Source: Adineta steineri
Taxonomy: Eukaryota > Rotifera > Eurotatoria > Adinetida > Adinetidae
NCBI GenBank assembly: GCA_905250115.1
Contig: CAJNOI010000042.1
Span: 272,020-336,019 of the forward strand
Direction: 5' to 3'
Length of the DNA stretch: 64,000 nucleotides
Below the pieces are notes generated by a model. That model saw nothing but the letters and a program-made list of their open reading frames with translations. It searched no databases and was not told the origin of the DNA. This document shows positions 52,689 to 62,454 of this stretch, piece by piece. Both the position numbers and the translations under genes were made by a program. Numbering within the stretch: position 1 is the first letter of the stretch; each line of letters opens with the position of its first letter.

Positions 52689-53351
52689 ATGGCCGATCAA
52701 CCACCACTTCATCGTTCTGAAGAAATTGAAGATTTAGCTCATCTTAAACCAGAAGATATCAATAAACCACTTATTATTAATCAAAAAAAAACTCATCAAG
52801 CATTAATTATTGTTGATATTCAAAATGATTATTTTCCAGGTGGTAAATGGACTCTTCATGGTATGGATGCTGCTGCTGATAATGCAGCTCGATTAATTAC
52901 AGCATCACGTGCATCAGATGATTTAATTGTTCATATTCGTCATGAATTTCCAACAAATGATGCTCCATTTTTTGCACCAGGATCAAAAGGAGCTGAAATA
53001 CATTCGAAAGTTGAAAATCGTGAAGATGAACATATTATCGTTAAAAATCATATTAATGCATTTCGAGATACAAAACTTAAGAACCTTCTTGATAGTCATG
53101 GAATTCGTGATGTTGTTATTTGTGGTGCAATGAGCCATATGTGTATTGATGCAATTACTCGTGCTGCACATGATTTTGGATATAATTGTATTCTTATTCA
53201 TGATGCTTGTGCATCTCGTGCTCTTGAATTTAATGGTATACAAGTTCCAGCTGAACACGTACATGCCGCATTTATGGCTGCACTTGGATTTGCTTATGCT
53301 AAAGCTATCTCTACTAATGAATTTCTTAAAAATAATAAATCTACAGTTTAA
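52689..53351 (+). CDS. Isochorismatase-family (nicotinamidase-like) cysteine hydrolase
   Basis: Single exon, 220 residues from ATG 52689 (the in-frame TTG upstream is not a start). The catalytic triad of the isochorismatase/nicotinamidase superfamily is visible: D43 in ALIIVDIQNDYFPGG, K119 in HIIVKNHINAF and C152 in VICGAMSHMCIDAITRAAHD. The fold hydrolyses amides or isochorismate through a Cys thioester; substrate cannot be told. The SHMCIDA form and the GGKWTL region are most familiar to me from bacterial 'cysteine hydrolase' proteins rather than animal ISOC1/2. No signal peptide and no introns. A horizontal origin is possible. It ends cleanly before AATAAA-type signals near 53387. Confidence 0.85.
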   Translation: MADQPPLHRSEEIEDLAHLKPEDINKPLIINQKKTHQALIIVDIQNDYFPGGKWTLHGMDAAADNAARLITASRASDDLIVHIRHEFPTNDAPFFAPGSKGAEIHSKVENREDEHIIVKNHINAFRDTKLKNLLDSHGIRDVVICGAMSHMCIDAITRAAHDFGYNCILIHDACASRALEFNGIQVPAEHVHAAFMAALGFAYAKAISTNEFLKNNKSTV

Positions 53352-54029
53352 AAAACTTCTAAAGTATTGTATCAATTTTATTCCTTACTAATAAATTAAT
53401 AAAAATAATTTATTTTTCCATTCAAAACTAAGCAGATATGTAAGAATGAATTGCATTATGAATATATTGCATGTAGAAAAGTAAAATAGATACGAATGCT
53501 GTTAAAAATAATTTTTAATCAACTTAATAAAGTAATGATTTTTTTCTCTATTCAATTTAATGTCACTATTTTGTATGTGTTTATTTGTATGTTTAATAAA
53601 AATAGATAAATATAGCATCTCGAGGCTTATTACTAGATGATTAGAAATATTTATCTTCATGTGATTGGCTGAACAAATAAAATATTTATTATATTTTCTT
53701 TGATTATATATATACTAATAAGTACTTTGATCTAATTCATAAATCATGAATAGAATTTTATTATTAAAGAAAAAGAACTTATCAATTGCGAATGAATAAT
53801 AATAAAAACTAGTCTTGTGATCATCATAAAGGAACTTTAGGCATGTAGAATTTTATTATCATATTATAAAAATCAAGTATTTTGAAGATTATCTTTTATT
53901 TATAACAATAAAAATAAATTGATAAGGGAATAAGACCAATAACATCGTAATAAACTGTTTTCATCATATATATATATACAAGTCTATTAACATATAATTT
54001 CCAGTGTCTCAGTAGGATCTTGAATAATA
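53352..54029. other. Intergenic, no gene seen
   Basis: AT-rich spacer between the hydrolase and the aminopeptidase gene, with a TATATATATA run (53969-53979) as the only likely promoter element. Confidence 0.4.
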
Positions 54030-55726
54030 ATGAAAATGCGAACAATGCTATTCATTGGAATTATTTTCGGGATTATTGGTTTAATTAGTGCAATGTCAGT
54101 GAATAAAGATCGAATTGAATTATCTAAACAATCTGCTAATGAACAACTTGCACCATCAATGAAAATCGATGAAGTTATGAATCATTTGAATGAATTACAG
54201 AAAATTGCAATGGCTACAACTGGAAAAAATCGAGCAGTTGGCACAATTGGTTTTAATAATACTCTTGACTATATCGAGAATTCTCTTACTGCAAATACAA
54301 ATTTTAAAGTATTGAGACGTTATTTTAAAAGAGGAACTTTCTCACTTCAACGTAATCCAACATTAATATCAACAATTAATGGAGTTGCTAAAACACATAC
54401 TTATTCAACTTCAGGAGAATTCTATCATGTTCAATATTCAACATCAGTTACTCTTAATGAAAATGTTCTTCTCACAGCTATTCCTAATTTAGGTTGTTCT
54501 GATGAAGATTGGCTTGCAGCACGTCCACCACCTGCTGGTCTTGTAGTTCTTGTTAAACGAGGTGATTGTACTTTTGTAGAAAAAGCTCGTCTTGCTGAGA
54601 AATATAAAGTTGCCGCATTATTATTCTATAACAATGGACAAGCTGGTGATGGTAGTCAACCTATTTATGTCAATATCGGTACAGGTAGTAATATACCAGC
54701 ATTATTTCTATCAAATACTCTTGGTACAACACTCGTCAATGCAGCCAATGATCCATCAAGAATGGCTACTGTTCGTCTTACTATTGCAACAGCTCCATTG
54801 GTTCCTATAGGAAATATTTGTGCTGCAACATTAACAGGTGATCCTACACAAACAATTCTAATTGGAAGTCATACTGATAGTGTTCCTGCTGGTCCAGGTA
54901 TCAATGATAATGGTAAAAAATCAATTAGATAATTCTTATTAATATATATATATACTTCAATTTTATTTCTATAGGTAGTGGTACTGCAGTTAATCTTGCT
55001 TTAGCTGCTACTCTATATCGTCTTATGCAAACATCAACTTATGATGCTTATAAATATCGTGTTCAATTTTGTTTTTGGGGTGGTGAAGAATTAGGTCTTC
55101 TTGGTTCTGCTTTTCATGCTGCAGAAGCAAAAACTTCAACTGTAGTTGGTGAACGTATTTCAGATTATCTCATCAATATTAATTTAGATATGGTAGGATC
55201 ACCTAATTTCATATTTGGTATATATGATGGAAGAACAGCTCCATCAAATACACCAGCTGCTGCTAGACCAGGAAGTCTAAAAATATCAACATTATTTCAA
55301 ACTTTATTCAATCAAAATAAATTACCATGGGATCATTCAGCATTTGATGGTCGAAGTGATTATGGACCATTCTTAGCTGCTGGTGTTGTAGCAGGTGGTC
55401 TTTTTACAGGTGCAGATGCATTGAAAACAGTAGAACAACGTAATCGTTACAATTCAATGCTCGGTTCAAATCTTGGTGGAACATCAGGTATTCGACAAGA
55501 TAGATGTTATCATTTAGCATGTGATACTACAACTAATATCAATCAATTTGCTCTTGATATAATGATGCAAGCAGCTGCATATTCAGTTGAAAGTATGGGA
55601 CAACAATCTGATTTAAAAAGTTGGTTATATCCAGCTCGAGAAATTCAAGAATTCAATAAACAAACACAACAAACAAAATATGAATATAATAATATTAATG
55701 AATATTTTGGAATGCCTTATAATTAA
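54030..55726 (+). CDS. Secreted M28 aminopeptidase with PA domain
   Basis: Two exons, 54030-54912 and 54975-55726, encode 544 residues. The signal peptide is MRTMLFIGIIFGIIGLISAM (ATG 54030 or 54042). A PA (protease-associated) insert spans about residues 140-250 (LVVLVKRGDCTFVEKARLAE, KVAALLFYNN). The M28 zinc site is complete: H281 in IGSHTDSV, D293 in INDNGSG (across the intron), the Glu pair in FWGGEELGLLGS, Asp in ININLDMVGSP and His in CYHLACDT. This layout is that of fungal aminopeptidase Y/leucyl aminopeptidases and bacterial relatives, which remove N-terminal residues outside the cell or in vacuoles. It lies tail-to-tail with the phosphodiesterase gene. Origin (animal or acquired) cannot be decided by eye. 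Confidence 0.88.
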
Positions 55727-55890
55727 CTATTTCTTTCATATTTTTATTTTTTATGATTTCACGAATAAATCATCTATGTGAATCGAAGAATTTTTACACA
55801 ATAAAATAAGAAAGTTTAACATATCTTATAAATTAGTCCTATTCTGATTATAAAATATTAAATAATATAAACTAAAACTATTCGAAGTTA
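55727..55890. other. Convergent 3' spacer
   Basis: 164 bp between two convergent stop codons; AATAAA-type signals on both strands. Transcripts probably overlap. Confidence 0.5.
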
Positions 55891-57422
55891 TTATCTAAAA
55901 ATCCATTTATTGACCATATTATATTCACCATCTAAGATAATTTTATAGAACTTTGAATCATACTTTTCAATATTAAATGTCGCTATTTCATTTTCAATTG
56001 ATACATTACCAATCAATGTATAATTATCAATTGAACCAACTTTAAATAAATTTGTTGTTGATAACCATATTTTAACATTTCCTGTTTTATTTAAAGTTTT
56101 CCATTTGATTGTTAAATTATTTCCATTTAAATTCAAATCAGGTTTAACTAATGATACTGGTCCTATTAATGGTATTCCATCAATTTCTCTTTCTGATTCT
56201 AATGGAATTTTCATATTGAGAAATCTCATCATTGTAGGCATTATATCAACTATACTAGGTTGAAAATTTTCAAAATAATTATTTGTTTCATTATGATTCA
56301 TTATTATCCAAGTTGTTCGTTCTCTTTCTGATTGTCCTCCATGATTTTGACCTGTGTGAATATCTCTTCCATGATCTGTTGTAATAACTAAAAGCCATTC
56401 TTCTTTATGTTGATCTATTCGACATTGAATAGCTTCATAGATTTGTCCTATTTGTTGATCAAGAATATTAATTGCATCTAACATTTGTGGACTATCACCA
56501 TATGCATGTCCCATATCATCTGTATATTGTAAATAAACCCATGAAGCATCTGGACCATTATTTGTAATACATTTTACAGTTTCATTAATTACATGTTGAT
56601 CAATATGATTAATATAAAGACTTTGAGAATCATGTGGAAAATTCTTTAAATCTAATTCATATCCATCAAATTTAAAATCAAATGTTATATTTCCTGCTTG
56701 TGGTAAACCTTCACCAATAAGTTTAACACGATTATCAAGCCAAGTTGAAAATATACCAATTGTTTCATTTATTTGTTGTTCTTTAATTAATCGAAATATA
56801 TTTTTATAATTATAATTTGGATCACTTATTTTATTATCATAAACATTATGTTTATTACCCCATGTACCAGTTAATAAATTAATATAACCAGGTGCTGATA
56901 TTGTAGCTGTTTGTGTATAAGTACCCAAATCACCTCCAACATAAGCTCGTTTATATTTTCCAATTTCTTGAATTTTTTTCATATTTGGAATTGGTGCACG
57001 TTCCAGAACATCAGCTGGTATACCATCAGCAATAATAAATAATACTTTTCTAGTCGAAATACCTAAAATTATCATATATATATATATATATAATTTAATG
57101 TATCATGTTTACCTGTTGAATTTTCACTACAGTTATATATTAAAACTAAAGAGAAAAATTTAATTATTATATAAACATAGTTTTATGTAGAATATTTACT
57201 TGTTGCTTTTTCTTTAGATTTCTTTTTATTAACGACGACTACTATGATAATAATTATAACTATAATAACTAGAATAAGAATTACGGCCAGAATAATCCAT
57301 CGTAATATATTTTTCTTCCTGTTATTCGTTGTAGTACAGTCATCTACATTTCCATCGGCATCATCTAGTGGATCAGTAGATTGAGAATTTATTGGAAATA
57401 ATTGATAATTACTTTGGCTCAT
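55891..57422 (-). CDS. Membrane-anchored type I phosphodiesterase / alkaline-phosphatase-superfamily enzyme
   Basis: Three minus-strand exons (57422-57200, 57145-57113, 57062-55891), 1428 nt, 475 residues. Exon 1 encodes a short cytoplasmic part (MSQSNYQLFPINSQSTD), a single membrane span (WIILAVILILVIIVIIIIIV) and a basic stop, so the enzyme is a type II membrane protein. The catalytic domain has KVLFIIADGIP (first metal Asp), TATISAPGYINLLTG (nucleophile region, probably Ser), YTDDMGHAYGDS (metal Asp and His), TTDHGRD (metal Asp-His) and NHGGQSERERTTWI (metal His). This is the PF01663-type nucleotide pyrophosphatase/phosphodiesterase fold. The HGGQSERERT form is most familiar to me from bacterial enzymes. 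A beta-rich C-terminal part follows. The catalytic domain is in one exon; the anchor is in separate small exons. Confidence 0.8.
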
Positions 57423-58053
57423 GATAAAAATATGATTTGCTTGAAGATTTACCTAAAATATAATATTATTTATATTTGATATTTTAACTCTACTCAAAAC
57501 TTATTCGAATAGTTAGATTTGATTATTAAATTCTATGTAAATACATAGATAAGTAAAAATATCATAAAATCTATTTTAATGTTATTGTTAATATTAAATT
57601 CGAATGAAGAAAATATGGGATCTATCAACATTAGTTTTTTTATATAAATATAAAATAATGATTGAAAGATAAAAATTATATAACCTTTTACTTATTCAAA
57701 ATGCATCTCCATTAGTCTATGATTTTTATCTCATAGACTATTCTTTTTTTTATACTATATGTTTTTGTTTCGATAATCTATTGCGTGACTCGTGATTCTT
57801 CATAAAAAGTGAATCATTTTTGTATGCCTATAGTTTTTGTGTTCTCTTTCGTGTGAAGATCAAAAAAAAACATTGCATATATTGTACATGACGTCTATTG
57901 AAAATATCATTTAGATAAAGATTATTTTATAAAGTCAGGGGAGTTAAGTCGTGTAAACTGAAAGTATTTTATGCGAGAATGAAAAGAGAAAAAAGAAGTA
58001 GTTGATATTATCGTTGTTATAGTTTAAATCAATCATCTATTTTTAATTGTTCA
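57423..58053. other. Intergenic, no gene seen
   Basis: AT-rich 5' flank of the phosphodiesterase gene, running into the assembly gap. Confidence 0.4.
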
Positions 58054-58153
58054 NNNNNNNNNNNNNNNNNNNNNNNNNNNNNNNNNNNNNNNNNNNNNNN
58101 NNNNNNNNNNNNNNNNNNNNNNNNNNNNNNNNNNNNNNNNNNNNNNNNNNNNN
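58054..58153. other. Assembly gap (100 N)
   Basis: 100 ambiguous bases; the flanks are ordinary AT-rich DNA. Confidence 0.99.
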
Positions 58154-59229
58154 CTGTTATGACGACGAAGAGGAATATTACACTTACATCAACCGGTTTT
58201 TTTGATTAATGATGAAATTTTTTAAGCGCAAGAGAAAGTATACACAGAAGTGATTCAATATATAATATCATTAAAAATATATCAATTATTTTAGAATATT
58301 TTATTCATAAATTAACGAGGAGTAGAAAAGTAAATGCATTAGTGAATTAAATAGACGAAAGCTTATTAAAACAAGTATTCATGCAAATCTATCAAATATA
58401 AATCAGTATATCTATTCTGCAATATATATTTCATCTATTATTTACTTAAACTTAATGGGAAGTTTTGGGCTGAATGCATATCTATGTTAAAATTTTGAGC
58501 AAGATCCAACTCCAAAAACGATCATCAAGCCGCAAAATAAAAATATGCGTCTTATCATTATCTCAAGCTTCTGAGAAAGGATCTAGCAGTTTTTCTTTCA
58601 TATATTTGTACATTGTCGCGTCGCTAATGAAAAGTAAATCGAATTTTTTGTTAAACGAAACTGGAAAGTGATAGCTTTTCTCAACAAAATTATTTAAAGC
58701 TGATTCTTTTACAATATCTCGAGTAACTTGACATGCATATAACATATAAAAATTAGCTATGGAAAATTTCTCCATCTCTGAAAAATGCATCTATTCAATT
58801 TGGTGAAGTCACGTTGCTGACAAATAGTTATTGATTTTTAGAATACTTCATTTTTATATAATTATTAGAAAACATTTTAATAACTTTTAAATTTTATAAA
58901 ATGAGTAATACAAGAGAAATATTTATCGTGACTAGAATATAAATCTAGATTCAGATTCAAAATAAGAATAACTTGGTCATTGTCAGATCATCACTAAAAA
59001 TATGTTAAGTTTATTCATTACCAATATAAATACTCAACAAAATCATCATATTACGAGAATAGAATTTTTTTCTTAAAAAATACGACCGATCTAGTTCAAA
59101 TTTAGTCGAAAACAACGATAAACGTTCTTGATAGTCATCCGATATAATGACATATGTAATTATCTATTGATAAGAATATTGACGAAACTGTTTATTTATT
59201 TTTGAATTAAATTGTAACTGTATTTTTTT
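58154..59229. other. Intergenic, no gene seen
   Basis: AT-rich. Two opposite short ORFs at 58474-58790 overlap each other; neither is convincing. Confidence 0.4.
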
Positions 59230-59247
59230 CGTCAGTGTGAAGCGCAC

Positions 59248-59769
59248 TTGCACTTTTTGCTTGTTCTTTCTGTGAAGAATTTGAACAAAAAGAGAAGAAT
59301 CGCTTCTTGTATTTCAATTGTAAGTTTGGGCGAATGTATAATGATTTACTTAAAATGGTTAAGTGAGATAATTAAAGAGACGGATAGTATGTTGTATCCA
59401 AATATTTGTTATTTATTAATTTTCTTGGCAACGTAACCTATATCAGTAGCTTCTCCTGAGAGAAGTTTCAGTCAATTATCAAGAATTAAAAGTTATTGTT
59501 GGTCTACAATAAACTAAAACCGACTAGATGTTCTAGACTCAAATGAAAGCGTATGCTTATAAACCCCGAAAATGTACTGGCAATGACTATATGTTTGCTG
59601 AGAAATAAGCAAAGAAATTCTTTCCCAAAATTGATTGGACTGTTTTTTGACCAATCAAAAGATTTATTGCGAAAAAATGTACTTTTGACCCTGCGGCAAG
59701 GAAGCAAACTATTTTTTTCGACCTGAGAGAAGTTTGTTCATAAGTCTAAAAATCCTGGCTACACCACTG
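59248..59769 (+). pseudogene. hAT transposase C-terminal remnant with right terminal inverted repeat
   Basis: The plus frame from 59248 reads to LYPNICYLLIFLAT, hits TAA, and continues in frame as PISVASPERSFSQLSRIKSY then CWSTIN and a stop. P-x-S-x-AS-x-ERSFS-x-L-x-x-IKS is the hAT dimerisation motif of ZMYM/ZBED-like transposases. At 59751-59769 the sequence AATCCTGGCTACACCACTG is the reverse of a typical hAT terminus (CAGTGGTGTAGCCAGGATT). The left end and catalytic core are missing. An old, dead copy. Confidence 0.65.
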
Positions 59770-60340
59770 TCATACAATAGATGTTAGTAAGCGATCTTAA
59801 AATATTGGAATTGAATCATCATTATAGGAGATACAGATACAGTTTTTTAATTAAAACAATGATAATTTACTGAATATAATAAATCTCTTTTTCGTTATAT
59901 TTCTTCTGATAATTATCAAATAAAAAGAATCTACATACAAAAAACAAAACAAAACAAATAATAAAGATAATTGTGTTTTTTTTTCTCATATGACAAATTA
60001 ATAAAAAGTCATCATTTGAATAAAGTCTTGTTTATTTTATTTTAGAGACACGTTAAATAACGAGTCTTTTATAATGATAGAAATTCCACGAAAGAAAAAA
60101 AAAAAGAAAAGCAATAAATTGTACCTAAAGAGAAAACACACATAGTTTTTTTTGTTTTTGTTGTTGTCTAAAAGGTAAACGAAAGAACATGGACTAGAAG
60201 AAGAAAAGAGGCAAAAAAAGAAGAAGTAGAAGAAGAAGAAGAAGAAGAAGAAAAGATATATCATTCCGTTAGGAGAATTTTAAAGAGACTAAGACTACCA
60301 CAACATATGTATGGCACAACATCGAATAAAAATAATTTTT
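59770..60340. other. Intergenic with (GAA)n run
   Basis: AT-rich, with a purine-rich AAGAAGAAG microsatellite at about 60219-60254. The minus-strand ORF over it (poly-Phe/Ser) is low complexity and rejected. Confidence 0.45.
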
Positions 60341-61580
60341 TTAAGATGATGAATTTAATGAAATTTTTTCTTGATTTAAATAACTCATTAATTTTTGTCG
60401 AATTTCTCTAATACGTTGAATAAGAAGACGTTTATTTGGAAATAATTCTTCGTTTAATAATTGAAATGATGTTATTGATGAATCTAAAATATTGAAATGT
60501 GTTACTAATTTGCTTATTTTATTTTTATCTCTTACCAGTCGGATACAATTGATTTTTAAGAAATTCAATAACTTTTAATCTTGATGCTAATTGTATTTTA
60601 TTTGTTGATTCATTTGTTGAATGTCGAGTTGAACTAGATTTTATATATTGACTTTTCATTTCTAAAAATAAATTTTGTTTATTTATTTTAATTAAAACTA
60701 AATATTTACCATCTAATTTTTTCGTATAATCAGTCGTTGGTTGTTTTATATCACTTGGATTTTGTCCACAAACAATAGATGCTTTTCGTTTACGTGTTAC
60801 AATTGAAGATAAATCATTTATTCCATTACGTTCACTTATACTTTGAGATCGAGTTCTTGGACCTTGATTATCCTAAAATATATTTGAAATTATGAATCAT
60901 CTTCGATACTATCTTGTAAAATTTATCTCAAAAACTTCTATACGATTCGATTAAAAGTAAAAACTGCGCAACTGTTTATTTGAACTCGTAGTTTAAGGAA
61001 TGATTATTTAAAAGATTATCAAACCTCGAAAGTAATTATTTTTCGTCGTTTATTCAATGGTTTATCTGAAATTGTTTGTTCCTCTTCTTGTAAAATTGAA
61101 TTTTTTGAAATAAAATTATGATCAGTTGAAATTTGATATTTCATAGGTAATATTGGTTTAAATGATATTGGTGATGTTTTACTTCGTTCGGATAATGAAC
61201 TATTTGAACGTGAACTAAAAGCTGATAGAATTGTACTACTTCCATCAATTGATGAACCACTTGAATAACCTGTTGATGATGAACATGATGATACTAAAAT
61301 GAAAAATAAAATAAAATAAAGGTTTTTTTTTCATAAGAAAATATTATTTACTAAATGAATGTGTTTGATGTTCATTCGAAGAAATTAATTTATTCGATGA
61401 TTTTAAATGTTGTAATTGTTGTTCAAGATCTAAATTTGCTTTACGTTGATTAATATATAATGAAAAAATAGTTCGACAAGTTTCCGTATCAGATAATTGA
61501 CAAGGTGAATTTGATAATGAATGTTCAGTTGAATATGATACTTTATCTGATGCTGATGAAACATTATTGCTAATTTCCAT
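60341..61580 (-). CDS. Unrecognised Ser-rich, probably nuclear protein
   Basis: Five minus-strand exons (61580-61352, 61293-61025, 60872-60710, 60661-60536, 60483-60341) give 930 nt, 309 residues, all with GT-AG junctions in frame. The start MEISNNVSSASDKVSYSTEH is the first ATG well placed in exon 1; one 33 nt upstream (61613) would add MILLYILIYLE. Parts in order: a helical heptad-like segment (INQRKANLDLEQQLQHLKSS), a Ser-rich stretch, two basic clusters that could be nuclear signals (NKRRKIITFE, VTRKRKASI) and a C-terminal helical domain (ASRLKVIEFLKNQLYP ... FQLLNEELFPNKRLLIQRIR). No family is recognised. The last intron's acceptor was chosen at 60484 because the alternative would leave a 24-bp intron. 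Confidence 0.6.
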
Positions 61581-62454
61581 TTCTAAATAAATCAATATAT
61601 ATAGAAGAATCAATTCTATAAATTATTTATTTATATTCAAATGTTATACGAAATATTTTCTTCATAACAAACGTAAAAAGAAGTACTTATCTTCTACTAG
61701 ACTAAAAATCAAGTCAAATGCGAACACAACCGAGCAATGAATTAATAAGAGAAGAATAAATTAACTGTATTTCTGAATGTATCTTTATTTTTTATCAAAA
61801 ATAATAGAATATGAAAACAAACCTTATGACTACTATAACTTGTTTTCTAAATCTATATATTTTAATAATCTTATGCGTATTTTATATTTTATCTCTTATG
61901 TCAGTGTAAAAGAGAACGATTAAATAGTAAGAAATACAAATAAATCATTTAGAAATCCCAATACTAAAGAATTATTTGATTTTGTCAGATAATCTAATTT
62001 ATTATAACAATAATTTAATAAAATAAAACAAATAAAATATTCGAAATTTGATTTCATAATAATAATCGAACCCAAATATCCTAGAAAAATGTTTCAAAAA
62101 CTCAAATTTCCAATAATAATTAATAATATTAACTCGTGACTCATACATATATATATCAATAGGGATTTTAAATCTACCGATAAGTAGTTTCGGTCCACTG
62201 ATTAGTGTTATTACAACGTTGGGTACATCGACGCCGTATGCACTGAAAGGTCGACTTCTACTGATATCACATATATATCTATTACGGCAAATGTCGGTGC
62301 TTCAGTATACATTGTACCAGTAGACTCACTGGCGATAAATAATTGATAGTTTTTTTAGCGATTTTCAAAATCAATCCTTTTCCTAAATATATCAATTCTT
62401 TAAAAAATGTTAATATTAATTCGACTAGATTCCAAAAAAAAATTCATCTGATTC
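61581..62454. other. Intergenic with an unexplained GC-richer segment
   Basis: Mostly AT-rich. The segment 62180-62345 has a different texture (TCGACGCCGTATGCACTG, GGCAAATGTCGGTGCTTC) and partially inverted GTAC-containing motifs. It is not a tRNA or 5S gene as far as I can tell. Confidence 0.35.
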
